A DNA stretch of 64,000 nucleotides from Gentiana macrophylla (lineage: Eukaryota > Streptophyta > Magnoliopsida > Gentianales > Gentianaceae). The notes beneath the pieces are model-generated. The model was not told where the DNA came from. It was given only the letters and a program-made list of their open reading frames with translations, and made no database searches. Shown here one piece after another: positions 46,798 through 57,355 of this stretch (its first letter is position 1; every line of letters begins with the position of its first letter). Location: contig JAOBSW010000533.1 of assembly GCA_026214975.1 (NCBI GenBank), forward strand, positions 124,001-188,000, read 5' to 3'. The position numbers and the translations under genes were made by a program.

Positions 46798-47495
46798 GCC
46801 ATAAACCCTGAACATTAAACCTTAAACACAAAACCCTAAGCCTGAACCCTAAACACTAAACCCTAACCCTGAACCTTAAACCCAAAACCCTAAACCCAAA
46901 ACCTAAACCATAAACTTGAACCTTAAACCTGAACCCTAAACCCTAAGGTTTAGGGTTCAAGGTTCATGTTTAGGGTTCAAGGTTCAAGTTCAGGGTTAAG
47001 GGTTTAGGTTTAGGGTTTAGGGTTTAGGGTTTAGGGTTTAAGGTTTAGGGTTTAGGGTTTGGGGTTCATGTTTTGGGTTTGGGGTTCATGTTTAGGGTTC
47101 AAGGTTCTGGGCTTAGGGTTCATGTTTAGGGTTCCGGGTTTTGGTTTAAGGTTTAGGGTTAAGGGTTTGTGGTTCAGGTTTAGGGTTTATGGTTTATGTT
47201 TAGGTTCATGTTTAGGGTTCAGGGTTCAGGGTTTAGTGTTTAAAGGTTAGGGTTCATGTTTAGGGTTCAGTGTTCATGTTTAGGGTTTGGGGTTCAAGTT
47301 TAGGGATGAAGGTTCAGGGTTTAGGGTTTAGGATCTAAGGTTTAGGGTTTAGGGTTCATGGTTTAGGGTTCATGGTTCAGGGTTTACAATGTACATTATG
47401 TGTTCCTACATTTTAGGGTGTTTGCGTCCTGGTATTACTACGTCTAAGTGTGTTCATGAAACCACTGTGAAATGCGTGTTACTTCATTTGTGGAC
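46693..47495. repeat. Symmetrical inverted repeat with telomere-like interior
   Basis: The left arm 46693-46797 and right arm 47391-47495 are both 105 bases. They are reverse complements with scattered changes: right GTACATTATGTGTTCC and GGGTGTTTGCGTCCTGG, GAAATGCGTGTTACTTCATT; left (reversed) GTACATTATGTTTTAC and GGGTGTTTGCATAGTGG, GAAATACGTGTTATTCCATA. Between the arms a C-rich strand (CCCTAAA-like, 46798-46946) turns into a G-rich strand (TTTAGGG-like, 46947-47390), extending the symmetry. A second, direct copy of part of the right arm lies at about 47605-47690. Confidence 0.8.
46798..47390. repeat. Degenerate interstitial telomere-like array, inverted
   Basis: From 46798 to 46946 the strand carries variants of AAACCCTAAACC and GAACCTTAAAC. 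From 46947 to 47390 it carries variants of GGTTTAGGGTTCAAGGTTCA, with a short run of perfect TTTAGGG units near 47008-47060. The change of strand is at about 46946. It reads CCCTAAA then TTTAGGG, the opposite of an end-to-end telomere fusion, which would read TTTAGGG then CCCTAAA. Glycine- and valine-rich open frames here are by-products of the repeat. Confidence 0.85.
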
Positions 47496-48707
47496 ATGTT
47501 GTACCACTGAAAATATATGTAGTTACACCCAAGAATATGTAGTAATACCTATGAAACATGTTGTACCACTGAAAATATATTGTAGTAAAACATGTGTACC
47601 TATGAAACATGTGTACATTATGTGTTCCTACGTTTGAGGGTGTTTGCATCATGGTATTAGTACGTCTAAGTGTGGTCATGGAACCATTGTCAATTACACG
47701 TTAAACCAACAAAATGTTGTTTTTTAGGCATTGCAATACATATCAACTTGTGAAGTAATAATATTCATAACAGAAGAACAACAATCTGAATTATTCATGA
47801 ATCCTGGGCCATAAACGCCTATTTCATTTCTTCGAAAAATCAAAACAATTGTCTTTACTTTATTCTAGAAAACTTGAATACTTTCAGAATGAAGAGGGCA
47901 AGGTGTCTAGCATGATTGAGGTCACAACCATCCCTTTTAACCTTTGCAAGTCTTCATCTGTCCCTTTTTGAGGAATGCTCTTGCATTGGGACAACTTCAA
48001 TAGGTAGTGAATCACATATAATGCACGATCAGTCCTGTAGTAAAATTTTATAGAAATGTAGTAACACTGCAACAACATGTAGCAACATACAAAATAATGT
48101 AGAAACAATTCATAAAATTGTACTAACATTGATAGAAAAATGTAGTAGCAATTCAGGAATATGTAGCAACATTCCAAAAAATGTAGTCACAATTCAAAAT
48201 AATGTAGTAATAGCTTAATAAAATCTTAAGCATATATTTCAAACAATGTAGTAACTATTGTTTCATGACATGATCCTAATTGTGTAACAACACGTGAATA
48301 GAAGGAAGTAAATGCAGAAATTTCCATTATGTATCAGTGAAGACAAGTTGTAAATGCAAACATTGAGCACACTGATATGTAACACCACACTGTCCCTTTA
48401 TATTGACATGTAGTAACTCAGTGCTGGAAGTAGTAAGACACATCAAAAACATTTATCAGAAGTAACACTTGATTAGCATTAGGTATAACCCTGACATGTT
48501 GAAAATTCACGCTCTCAACACACTTACATGTAGAAACACACAATACAATTCCACGCAATTGTAGTAACACACAGATGGACGTAGTAACACATCTGAACAA
48601 AATTCATTAGAACTAACACGTGTTTTCAATTAGGTATCACCCAAAACAAGTTGTAATCTCACACACTGAACACACTTATATGTAGACACACACAGTACAA
48701 TTATATT
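47496..48707 (+). repeat. TGTAGTAACA-type minisatellite, right part
   Basis: Dozens of diverged units follow the inverted repeat: AATGTAGTAACACTGCAACA, CATGTAGCAACATAC, AATGTAGTAGCAATTCAG, TATGTAGCAACATTCC, AATGTAGTCACAATTC, ACGTAGTAACACATC and others. A less repetitive stretch lies at about 47700-48030. The array was interrupted by the Copia relative at 48713 and continues for about 30 bases at 54467. The phrase GTAACA in the T-G-T-A-G-T-A-A-C-A core is the best-kept part. Confidence 0.75.
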
Positions 48708-48712
48708 GAAAT

Positions 48713-49405
48713 TGTTAGGAAATCTACGCGGGAACGTAGCGGAATTTAAATTTTTATTTCCTTTTAACCAGGATCGACTTCGTTTAAGCAATAAACAAAC
48801 GAGTTAGTAGACGGTGGTTACCTTGGTTGATCTAAAAGATCGACGCTTTGACCGTCTAAGGAGAGTAGTTCTGCATAGAGCCGCTCAAGTGTTCGGCCTC
48901 TACCGCTAGTCCACACGAACAGCCCGTCGGAATCCCATCATGGATTGCTATTGGAAAACTCCAGTTGCTAGACCGGCCCTTTTCCCCTCTCTCCAACTCT
49001 CTATAGGATGCTCTCTATTTTTCACAAGAACTATTAACTCTGGGAATTATGATGTACAAAAGAGCTTGACACCCACCTCTTATATATAGTCATAGGTGGC
49101 GCCCCAATAGAGTAGAAAGGAAGAAAACATTTTCCCAATAAAATAAGAAAAACATATTTGATTGATTTATCTCATTTATTATAATATCTTATATTAAATA
49201 AATCTAGGATATTGTCAATATCTTATATTGAATATTTCCAAGATATTGTCAATATCTTATATTGACTATATTTATCTTATTACCATAAATCAATTTACAC
49301 ATGTGTATATATATCACACAAAATAAATCTGTATATATATATATATATACATAGTGGTGCGCATGCAAATCACTAAATTGCATTGATGCCACACACGCAT
49401 GTATC

Positions 49406-49478
<73 letters not shown>

Positions 49479-50724
49479 TCTAATATTAATATTTAGTAAT
49501 ACTATTAATTAAATTGCACAATCCAAGTGTATCTTATACACATTAAATGTGGCTCCCCTTTGACCAACAAATTGGCTTTCGGAATATTCTTTAATTAATA
49601 TGATACTATTAATATCTTGTATTTAATTTATTCATAATAAATAAACACCACCATATTAATTTACCACTATAACCTTTATAGTCTCGAGATAAACTTTCCT
49701 TATTTGGTTATCATCTATAACCACATTTTAATCCGGCTAGATGTTCTTATGTGTGTGACCCGATAGGCTTGCGAATATGTTGGCCGTAGACACAAAGTGC
49801 AAATTACGAAAATGCCCTTCATTCCTAACGATCACGGGATAGCGTCTAGCAACACACCGTGACCCCCAATCATCGGAAGAGTCAAATGCAATGACTACTA
49901 CCTTTCATGTGAAACAGTTACCGTGTAACTTACAATCCTATCGCTGTAATAATATCCATACGGTCATACGTCGAGTGTCAAACATTAACGACCGTATCTT
50001 ATAATCTGGATATCATGCTCTCTCGAAGTAACTCGTTTACTCCCACTTTGCAAAGATTCACGAGAGTAAGACATTCCTTATAAGAAGGCCATTTCGGATA
50101 TTCGATCCCAATCATAGGATACGTGATTCCCGGACGACCAATCATGTATGCTCCGCATGCTTCAGTATTATACCCATGATCGCCCTGTGGCTAGGGGAAA
50201 CCTCAATAGTGTCAAAGCATGACAATCCACACCGTGATGCCATGAAGACTCCGGTCTTAAAGATAATTACACAACCGCCACATAGTGTGACACTTATCCG
50301 TGTAAGTGGGTCAGTCTAATGTACGCATTCTCTAATACACGTCCACGTACAGTCCAAGGGTCTCTACACTTCGATAGACGAGATCTATCCCTGTCCTAAA
50401 GACAGAAGACATCTAATACGTGCTAGCCTGTTCATAGTATCAATGCCCTGTTTGATAGTACATCAGCCTAGAGACATTTAAGTATCAAACTTATTAAAGT
50501 GATTCGAGATCTCATCAACCATAATCGCCTATCATGGTTTCTCTATCACAGTCTAATACTAAGGACATTATCATATATCAATTCACAACTGGTTCTTAAA
50601 AAGAACATATATATGACAACAGAAAAGCCATTTTATATATGTATAAACATAAAGAAATAGTAGAAATGATCCGACCCGGTCGGATCCGGTCCAACCCGAT
50701 TGGGTTTAGGACACTATTTCAACA
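48713..50724 (-). repeat. 3' LTR of the short Copia relative
   Basis: It is 2012 bp, from TGTTAGGAAATCTACGCGGG to GACACTATTTCAACA. It contains an uninterrupted (AT)n tract at about 49408-49473 and a smaller one near 49330-49350. Confidence 0.92.
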
Positions 50725-52420
50725 TTCTCCCACTTGGCCTAAAATCAATCACTCGTACACACGAGACCAAGTTGAAACACAAGAATCTCATGCAATACTC
50801 GCAACCAACCCTAGCCATAAACGGATCGCTATCCGTGGGGACTCAAACTATCTTCACCGTCGCTATAATATTGGGAGACAATTTTTCAACTTGATTTTTG
50901 TTGTGGAAGTATATACGTAAATTAATTCACTTAATTAATTTTAATTACGGTCCCATCAAATATATCTATCTCTATAGACGTACATCCTACACATTTATCT
51001 AGATCGTGCCTAGTCATGCATCTATCGTATCATATAAAATAAATACAAACACAAAATAAATAAATGCGTAAAGTAACCGGTATGATCATGGACTTTTCTT
51101 AGGTGCGGTTTCGAATACAAACTAACGAAACCGCGGGTCACAAACTAAGGGTAGCTGCAACCGCCAATATGATCTTTAATGCTCCATTCTCCAATGGGAT
51201 CTTTATTTTCTTCTTTCTTTGGTCTTCATCTTCTGCTCCATTCTTGTTACATTTAATTCTATCTAATAAAATAAATACACCCGCCGCACACGGAGGGAGC
51301 TAGCGGGAATGGGATGAATGGAGAAAATAAACTAGGTCACTTTCTTCATAACGGCCTAGGACAATTTTTAAACCAATGAGAAAATTAAATCATTCACATC
51401 TATCATATCAAATTCGAGTCATGATCAATCGGGTCCATATAATCATATTATATCTACTATATCTAATCCATACAATAAAAATCTTATGAAAAAGATAAAA
51501 CTAAAATTTAACTACTTGCGTCTTAATTAATCAATTAACATTTAATCTATTAAATAATTTTATCCAATCAATTAACTAATTAACATTTAATTAATTAAAT
51601 GATTTTAATCGAAATAAAATTAACGATTAATTTTAAACCGATTTTAATTTTCATTTTAATTAATTAGAACTATTCCAAAATAAATCAAAATTAAAATTAT
51701 TTCTCTTTTCTTTCTTTCCTTTTGATTCGTAATCAAAGGGATGTATTTGGTTTCTAAACCAAATTTGCTTAAGCTTCTGGCCACTTTCCAAAATCAAAAT
51801 TTTGGAAGTGGCGCACAGCCTAAGCCTTTTACAAATCAAATATTTGAAAAGAGCCAGGCCTATTCCAAATAAAATATTTGGAAAGGCCAAATAATTTTGG
51901 TTTAGTTTGGCCACTTTCCAAAATCAAAATTTTGGAAGTATACTGTGCTCAGCGCTTTCCCAAATCAAATATTTGGAAAGTGCTTAGCCTATTCCAAACA
52001 AAGTTTGGAAATGCCATTATTATTTTAATGCCATGCGGCATCCCAATGGCCCAAAATATTTGAACCATTGGTTAGCCACATGACACAACTAAACAAAGGG
52101 GAATTAATAATCACAACTATGAACCATATTGAATCACAAAATAAATAAAACAAAAATTTGGAGATCCGCCAAAGATTGACCGGTCAATGATCGCCGGCAA
52201 GAGTTGCCTGCTTTGCCGCCGCCACCGCCGCCCAGCCACGCGGTGGTGGTGCCGCTGCCAGTCGACCGAGCACCACCCAATCTCGTTTTTTTTTTCTTTT
52301 CATGTATCACTTTTGCGAATCAAAAATCTTTCATCTTTTAATCACGTGATTTAAACGATAAAATTAACTACGCACAATAACATGCTTATTGCTTAAGCTC
52401 GAAACTCTCTCTGATACCAC
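50725..52420 (-). other. Internal region of the short relative; no coding domain
   Basis: On the minus strand it runs from the primer site (TGGTATCAGAGAGAG, 52405-52419) through a GC-rich island (about 52170-52265, CCGCCGCCACCGCCG on plus), AT-rich sequence and a block with reversed CGCGGGTCACAAACTAAGGG, to the 3' end block with ACTCGTACACACGAGACCAA and the polypurine tract. All of these have counterparts in the leader and 3' end of the full-length relative; the entire gag-pol is missing. A repeated phrase CACTTTCCAAAATCAAAATT (51783 and 51912) marks a small internal duplication. Confidence 0.75.
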
Positions 52421-53116
52421 TGTTAGGAAATCTACGCGGGAACGCAGTGGAATTTAAAATTTTATTTCCTTTTAACCAGGATCGACTTCGTTTAAGCAAT
52501 AAACAAACGAGTTAGTAGACGGTGGTTATCTTGGTTGATCTAAAAGATCGACGCTTTGACAGTCTAAGGAGAGTAGTTCTGCATAGAGCCGCTCAAGTGT
52601 TTGGCCTCTACCGCTAGTCCACACGAACAGCCCGCCGGAATCCCATCATGGATTGCTATTGGAAAACTCCGGTTGCAAGATCGGCCATTTTCCCCTCTCT
52701 CCAACTCTCTATAGGATGCTCTCTATTTTCACAAGAACTATTAGCTCTTGGAATTATGATGTACAAAAGAGCTTGACACCCACCTCTTATTTATAGTCAT
52801 AGGTGGCGCCCCAATAGAGTAGAAAGGAAGAAAACATTTTCCCAATAAAATAAGAAAAACATATTTGATTGATGTAGCTCATTTATTATAATATCTTATA
52901 TTAAATAAATCTAGGATATTGTCAATATCTTATATTGAATATTTCCAAGATATTGTCAATATCTTATATTGACTATATTTATCTTATTACCATAAATCAA
53001 TTTACACATGTGTATATATATCACACAAAATAAATCTATATATATATATATATATATATACATAGTGGTGCGCATGCAAATCACTAATTTGCATTGATGC
53101 CACACACGCATGTATC

Positions 53117-53192
<76 letters not shown>

Positions 53193-54461
53193 ATTAATAT
53201 CTAATATTAATATTTGGTAATTCTATTAATTAAATTGCATAATCCAAGTGTATCTTATACACATTAAATGTGGCGCCCCTTTGACCAACAAATTGGCTTC
53301 CGGAATATTCTTTAACTAATATGATACTATTAATATCTTGTATTTAATTTATTCATAATAAATAAACACCACCATATTAATTTACCACTATAACCTTTAT
53401 AGTCTCGAGATAAACTTTCCTTATTTGGTTATCATCTATAACCACATTTTAATCCGGCTAGTTGTTCTTATGTGTGTGACCTGATAGGCTTCCGAACATG
53501 TTGGCCGTAGACACAAAGTGCAAATTACGAAAATGCCTTTCATGCCTAACGATCACGGGACAGCGTCTAGCAACACACCGTGACCCCCAATCATCGGAAG
53601 AGTCAAATGCAATGACTACTACCTTTCATGTGAAAAGCGATTACCGTGTAACTTACAATCCTATCATTTGTAATAATATCCATACGGTCGTCGACGTCGA
53701 GTGTCAAACATTAACGACCGTATCTTATAACTGGATATCATGCTCTCTCAAGTAACTCGTTTACTCCCACTTTGCAAAGATTCACGAGAGTAAGACATTC
53801 CTTATAAGAAGGCCATTTCGGATATTCGATCCTAATAATAGGATACGCGATTCCCGGACGACCAATCATGTATGCTCCGCGATGCTTGAAGATCATACCC
53901 AATCACTACCGCATGATCGCCCCGTGGCTGTGGGAAACCTCAATAGTGTCAAAGAATGACAATCCACACCGTGATGCCATGAAGACTCCGGTCTGAAGGA
54001 TAATTACACAACCGCCACATAGTGTGACACTTATCCGTGTAAGTGGGTCAGTGTAACGTATGCATTCTCTAATACACGTCAACGTACAGTCCAAGTGTCT
54101 CTACACTTCGATAGACGAGATCTATCCCTGCCCTAAAGACACAAGACATCTAATATGTGCTAGCATGTTCATACTATCAATGCCCTGTTTGATAGTACAT
54201 CAGCCTAGAGACATTTAAGTATCAAACTTATTAAAGTGATTAGAGATCTCATCAACCATAATCGCCTATCATGGTTTCTCTATCACAGTCTAATACTAAG
54301 GACGTTATCATATATCAATTCACAACTGGTTCTTAAAAAGAACATATATATGACAACAGAAAAGCCATTTTACATATGTATAAACATAAAGAAATAGTAG
54401 AAATGATCCGACCCGGTCGGATCCGGTCCAACCCGATTGGGTTTAAGACACTATTTCAACA
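52421..54461 (-). repeat. 5' LTR of the short Copia relative
   Basis: It is 2041 bp and collinear with 48713-50724. The (AT)n tracts (about 53035-53060 and 53118-53185) differ in length from the partner and include GTATG interruptions. It ends GACACTATTTCAACA before GAAAT. Confidence 0.92.
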
Positions 54462-54496
54462 GAAATGTAGTAACGCACTGGTACATGTAGTAACAC

Positions 54497-54807
54497 CTGC
54501 AAAAAAGCTTCATCCCAGTACAACAAATGGTTCATAAGAGTGAACAACCCACTACCCAATCGAATACTCAGTAATTCTAATCGACATGCACAACTCGCTT
54601 CAATTATGAATATTCAGATTCGTTTCATACTTAAACCCTAAATTAATCAATTTCCAATCGATCCGCCCAATTTCATTTTCTCACAGCCTAACGCAGAATA
54701 AATCATATCTGAAGCAATTACAAGCAAACAATTGTCGATTTTTGTCGGTATGAGAAGAGAGTTGACACTTACTTGTTGTTGCTTCTTTTCTGATTGTCTT
54801 TCGCCAT
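54497..54807 (-). pseudogene. Candidate captured first exon and intron of a host gene
   Basis: On the minus strand an ATG at 54807-54805 opens a 35-base exon (MAKDNQKRSNN and part of a codon) that ends at a canonical donor GTAAGT (54772-54767). An intron-like 276 bases follow, ending in a pyrimidine-rich TTTTTTGCAG acceptor (AG at 54498-54497). The next bases are the TGTAGTAACA-type minisatellite (reversed), so any second exon is replaced or disrupted. Upstream of the ATG the minus strand has leader-like sequence. I do not recognise the protein. The position just inside the right end of the Mutator-like insertion, pointing inward, fits capture of a gene 5' end. The evidence is one short exon and consensus splice sites, so it could be chance. 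Confidence 0.35.
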
Positions 54808-55129
54808 ATCCTCCCGTCAATGGGTTTCTTGGTCGCCAGAAAAAATTGTTTTTTGTTTAGAACCGGACCTAAATCAAAGCCTGAGGATCCCTGAGTATAT
54901 GTACTCTTTATTTTCGGTTCCAATCCCTCTCTATCAAACGCATCATCTGACGGTGGAGTTAGTGGCCGCGATTTCCGGTGATGGTTAAGTCTCCAATGAT
55001 TTCCCGATACAAAACTCCCCATATTTCTTAGAACAAAAAGGAATAATATTCTGGGCATTTATTTACGTGAATTTGATGTGAAAAAAATAAAAAAATATTC
55101 CTTACATTATCATTATGGGTGTTTTTGTA
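54808..55129. other. Leader-like sequence near the right end of the insertion
   Basis: On the minus strand a frame from 55058 (MPRILFLFVLRNMGSFVSGN) is open for 125 codons through this stretch, but its composition is not clearly protein-like and it would overlap the candidate exon in another frame. It could be the promoter and 5' untranslated part of the captured fragment. Confidence 0.3.
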
Positions 55130-55225
55130 CATCTCTTCTTTTTTTGTCCTTCTCAACCACTGTCTTTGTTTTTTGTCCTATTTCATCATTTACCATCTTA
55201 TATTGTCTTTTAGGCCCACCGCCCG
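55130..55225 (-). repeat. Right terminal inverted repeat of the insertion
   Basis: The plus strand carries TTTTTTTGTCCTTCTCAACC and TTTTTTGTCCTATTTCATC, the reversed forms of the AAAGGACAA motifs of the left arm in the same order. It ends GGCCCACCGCCCG before the 9-bp duplication. Confidence 0.55.
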
Positions 55226-55234
55226 AATAATCAT

Positions 55235-55956
55235 AGCATTATATTAATTAAGAATATTCCGAATGCCAAAATATTGGCATATGGGGCACATGTTAAGTGT
55301 ATTAAGATACACTTGGATTGTGCAATTTAATTAATAGTATTAGCATATATTAATATTAGATATTAACAAATTTATGGAAAATACATTTATGGTAATATGA
55401 TAAAGATATTCAATATTAGATATTGACAATATCTTTAATTTATTAAATATTAAATATTAAATTAAATGAAATAAACCAATTAAATATATTTTCCTTATTT
55501 TACTAGTTAAATGTTTTCTTTATCCTCAATCTACTCGGAAGCTTCTCCCAATCAGATTGGGGTATACGGGGCGCAGACACCACTATAAATATGTAGTGGG
55601 TATCAAGCTCTTTTGTACATCATAATTCCAAGAGACTAATAGTTCTTGTGAAAAATAAGAGAGCTTCTTAGAGAGAGTTTAGAGAGATAAAATGTCGGTC
55701 TAGCAACCGAGTTTTTCTAGTAGAAATCCATGATGGTATTCCGGCGAGCTGTTCATGTGGATCACCGGTAGAGGCCGGAGACTTAGGCGGCTCCGTGCAG
55801 AAGCTACAACCGTAGACAAAGCGTCGATCCAATTGGATCAACCAAGGTATTCTCTTGTCTACTTCTTTTATGCTTGTTGCTTAAACGAAGTCGATCCTGG
55901 TTAAAAATGAAATAAAATTTTAGATTCCGTTGCGTTCCTGTGTAGATTTCCTAACA
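55235..55956 (+). repeat. 3' LTR of the Copia element, right part
   Basis: It continues as AGCATTATATTAATTAAG, matching AGCGTTATATTAATTAAG of the 5' LTR, and ends GATTTCCTAACA. The ATATG duplication follows. With 44161-45385 it adds up to 1947 bp against 1943 bp for the 5' LTR. Confidence 0.9.
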
Positions 55957-55961
55957 ATATG

Positions 55962-56075
55962 ATTAAAGACAATTGAAATATCATTCCAATCTAATAAGTT
56001 ATTGAAGATTGGAGCATCCCAAGCCTTTGTCATGATGTATGCTAACTGATCATTAGTATTGATAACACTCTAAAT
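55962..56075 (-). pseudogene. C-terminal end of an older Copia pol
   Basis: Minus-strand translation gives INTNDQLAYIMTKAWDAPIF then NNLLDWNDISI. This is the extreme end of Copia RNase H (relatives read V-x-T-x-x-Q-x-A-D-x-x-T-K-x-L, then a short tail), with the aspartate after Q-x-A replaced by tyrosine. The frame continues, across the 20.8-kb element, into the polypurine tract and LTR at 35036. The upstream RNase H is lost beyond 56075. Confidence 0.65.
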
Positions 56076-56991
56076 GTACCATTAAATTCACCCTTATTTA
56101 CCCCAAATTCTGCTCTGGAGAATGTAGATAGGCCAATTATTGTGAGGGAATATATATTAAACACTGAGTGCATGTCCATAAGTTCATAATTCTTCATCAA
56201 CGTTATTATCCCGAAGATTTGGTATAGTTTTGCCTCATTCTATGTATTTTCAGGATGTATCAAATCTGGAGCATTTAAGGACGGAGCTGGACCAGAGGAT
56301 GGAGTATTGGGCCAAGTGAAGTAAGTCCAGGAAGAGATCTGCTGAAAGAAAAGAAGAATTGAAGGCTCAGTTTACCGTGGGCCAGGCCTGTTAAACCGAG
56401 GGTCTTGGGGAACAAGAAATCGATTCTGCAACATCTACTAGGTCGGTTAGGGTTTCTATTGGTCGTAAGTCAGCCAATGTATCTATATAAGGCCGCAGAA
56501 CTGAGTGTCTTACATATATTTTTATTAAATCTTCAATCACATTATACAATTTGATGAAATAAAGTTCTTCTATGTTTTTGAAGTTTATTTTCTGGTTTCC
56601 TTCCCTTCCATACCATCTCTAGCTTGAGTGGATCAAGCTAGATCTCCATTGTTGAAGGTATGAAGCTTTGAACGTTCCTTTATGTCTTTAATATGGTATA
56701 TATGTTTGTATTCATGTGTTTTAGTTAATCTGCATGTTTAACGACCCTGTAATTTACTTCGATTAATCTGAATTGAGCAATGTAGACCAAGAAATAGGAA
56801 AGCCGCCCCGGGTAAACCGGCGGTCTGTACAGGTTTACAGAGGCAACATTTAGAAATCCTAATCTGGAGGTTCAGCGTCAGCTACGTTGATCGACAGAAA
56901 TAATTAAAACGAGTAATAGGTCTGGCCAGTCTAGTATTCGTAATTCATAAATTAACATTAAGTACTGATAGTGAAGAGTTAGTTAGGACAT
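56076..56991. other. No gene seen; LTR-like sequence
   Basis: There is no convincing protein frame. A TATA-like CTATATAAGGCC lies near 56483 on the plus strand. About 80 bases later comes AATTTGATGAAATAAAGTTC, which has a poly(A)-signal-like AATAAA. Such spacing is seen in LTRs, so this may be the remnant of an LTR in plus orientation, but I find no ends, duplication or partner in the window. Confidence 0.35.
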
Positions 56992-57296
56992 TGACGTCAC
57001 CAAAACCAAGCCTTAGAAACGGCGTCAAGAAAGGGACAGACCTTTTCTAGGTTAGACGGATCCTAACCGGCAGTGTACCGGGTCAAATTGTAGTGATAAA
57101 GTGGTGAGTCGGTGTCGAATCCTCGGGAAAAAGTGGTAATTCTTTTAAGTGTGGTTAAACACCAAAGAGCTGCTATTAACTCGATCTAAACCGCAATTTT
57201 ATAACACAGATTACTACTACTCTAACCAACATAAAATAAATGCGTAATTTAAAAGTTATTCTAATATAATATATATAGATATATAAATATATATAG

Positions 57297-57313
57297 ATGT
57301 ACATAAATAGTAA

Positions 57314-57345
<32 letters not shown>

Positions 57346-57355
57346 TATATATACC
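57297..57355. repeat. AT-rich microsatellite
   Basis: The tract is TA/AT dinucleotides with a few interruptions, inside the LTR. A hydrophobic frame over it is an artefact of the repeat. Confidence 0.8.

Larger units (their letters stand above)
48713..54461 (-). mobile_element. Short non-autonomous relative of the Copia element
   Basis: LTRs are 48713-50724 and 52421-54461. The target duplication GAAAT is exact at 48708-48712 and 54462-54466. In the element's sense the LTR begins TGTTGAAATAG and ends GATTTCCTAACA, the same family as 35136-55956. The primer site abuts the right LTR and the polypurine tract (TTCTCCCACTTGGCC reversed) abuts the left LTR, so it points leftward. The internal region is only 1696 bp and holds leader and 3' untranslated sequence, no pol. 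It must be moved by enzymes of a full-length relative. The LTR copies differ at few positions by eye apart from microsatellite length, so it is a young insertion. Confidence 0.92.
45386..55225. mobile_element. Mutator-like (possibly Pack-MULE) insertion, non-autonomous
   Basis: The insertion is bracketed by a 9-bp duplication AATAATCAT (45377-45385 and 55226-55234) inside a Copia LTR, whose uninterrupted copy at 35136 proves the empty-site sequence. Nine-base duplications are the mark of Mutator-like DNA transposons. The ends are diverged inverted repeats over about 100 bases. No MURA-type transposase is visible. Without the nested Copia relative (48713-54461) the insertion is about 4.1 kb. 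Cargo: a gene-like ORF near the left end, an inverted repeat with a telomere-like interior, a TGTAGTAACA-type minisatellite, and an exon-intron-like fragment near the right end. The cargo makes a Pack-MULE plausible; the weak terminal inverted repeat is the main doubt. Confidence 0.65.
35136..55956 (+). mobile_element. Copia element with nested insertions
   Basis: The 5' LTR is 35136-37078 and the 3' LTR is 44161-45385 plus 55235-55956. The target duplication ATATG is exact at 35131-35135 and 55957-55961. A tRNA-Met primer site follows the 5' LTR and a polypurine tract precedes the 3' LTR, so it is plus-strand. The internal region holds decayed Copia pol. Two secondary insertions are clear: a solo LTR (42117-43835) and a Mutator-like insertion (45386-55225) in the 3' LTR. 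After removing both, the two LTRs are 1943 and 1947 bp, which confirms the reconstruction. A short relative of the same family is found at 48713-54461. Confidence 0.9.

Noticed and set aside
47059..47250. Open frame of 63 codons rich in G, L, F and V
   Set aside because: It is only the translation of the TTTAGGG-like array; repeats free of stops give such frames by chance.
46798..47390. True telomere or telomere fusion point
   Set aside because: Units are degenerate, and the strand order (CCCTAAA then TTTAGGG) is opposite to a fusion; it is interstitial and inside a transposable element.
46365..48707. Spaced short repeats as a possible CRISPR-like array
   Set aside because: Units are diverged and spacing is irregular, and the DNA is from a plant nucleus; it is a decayed minisatellite.
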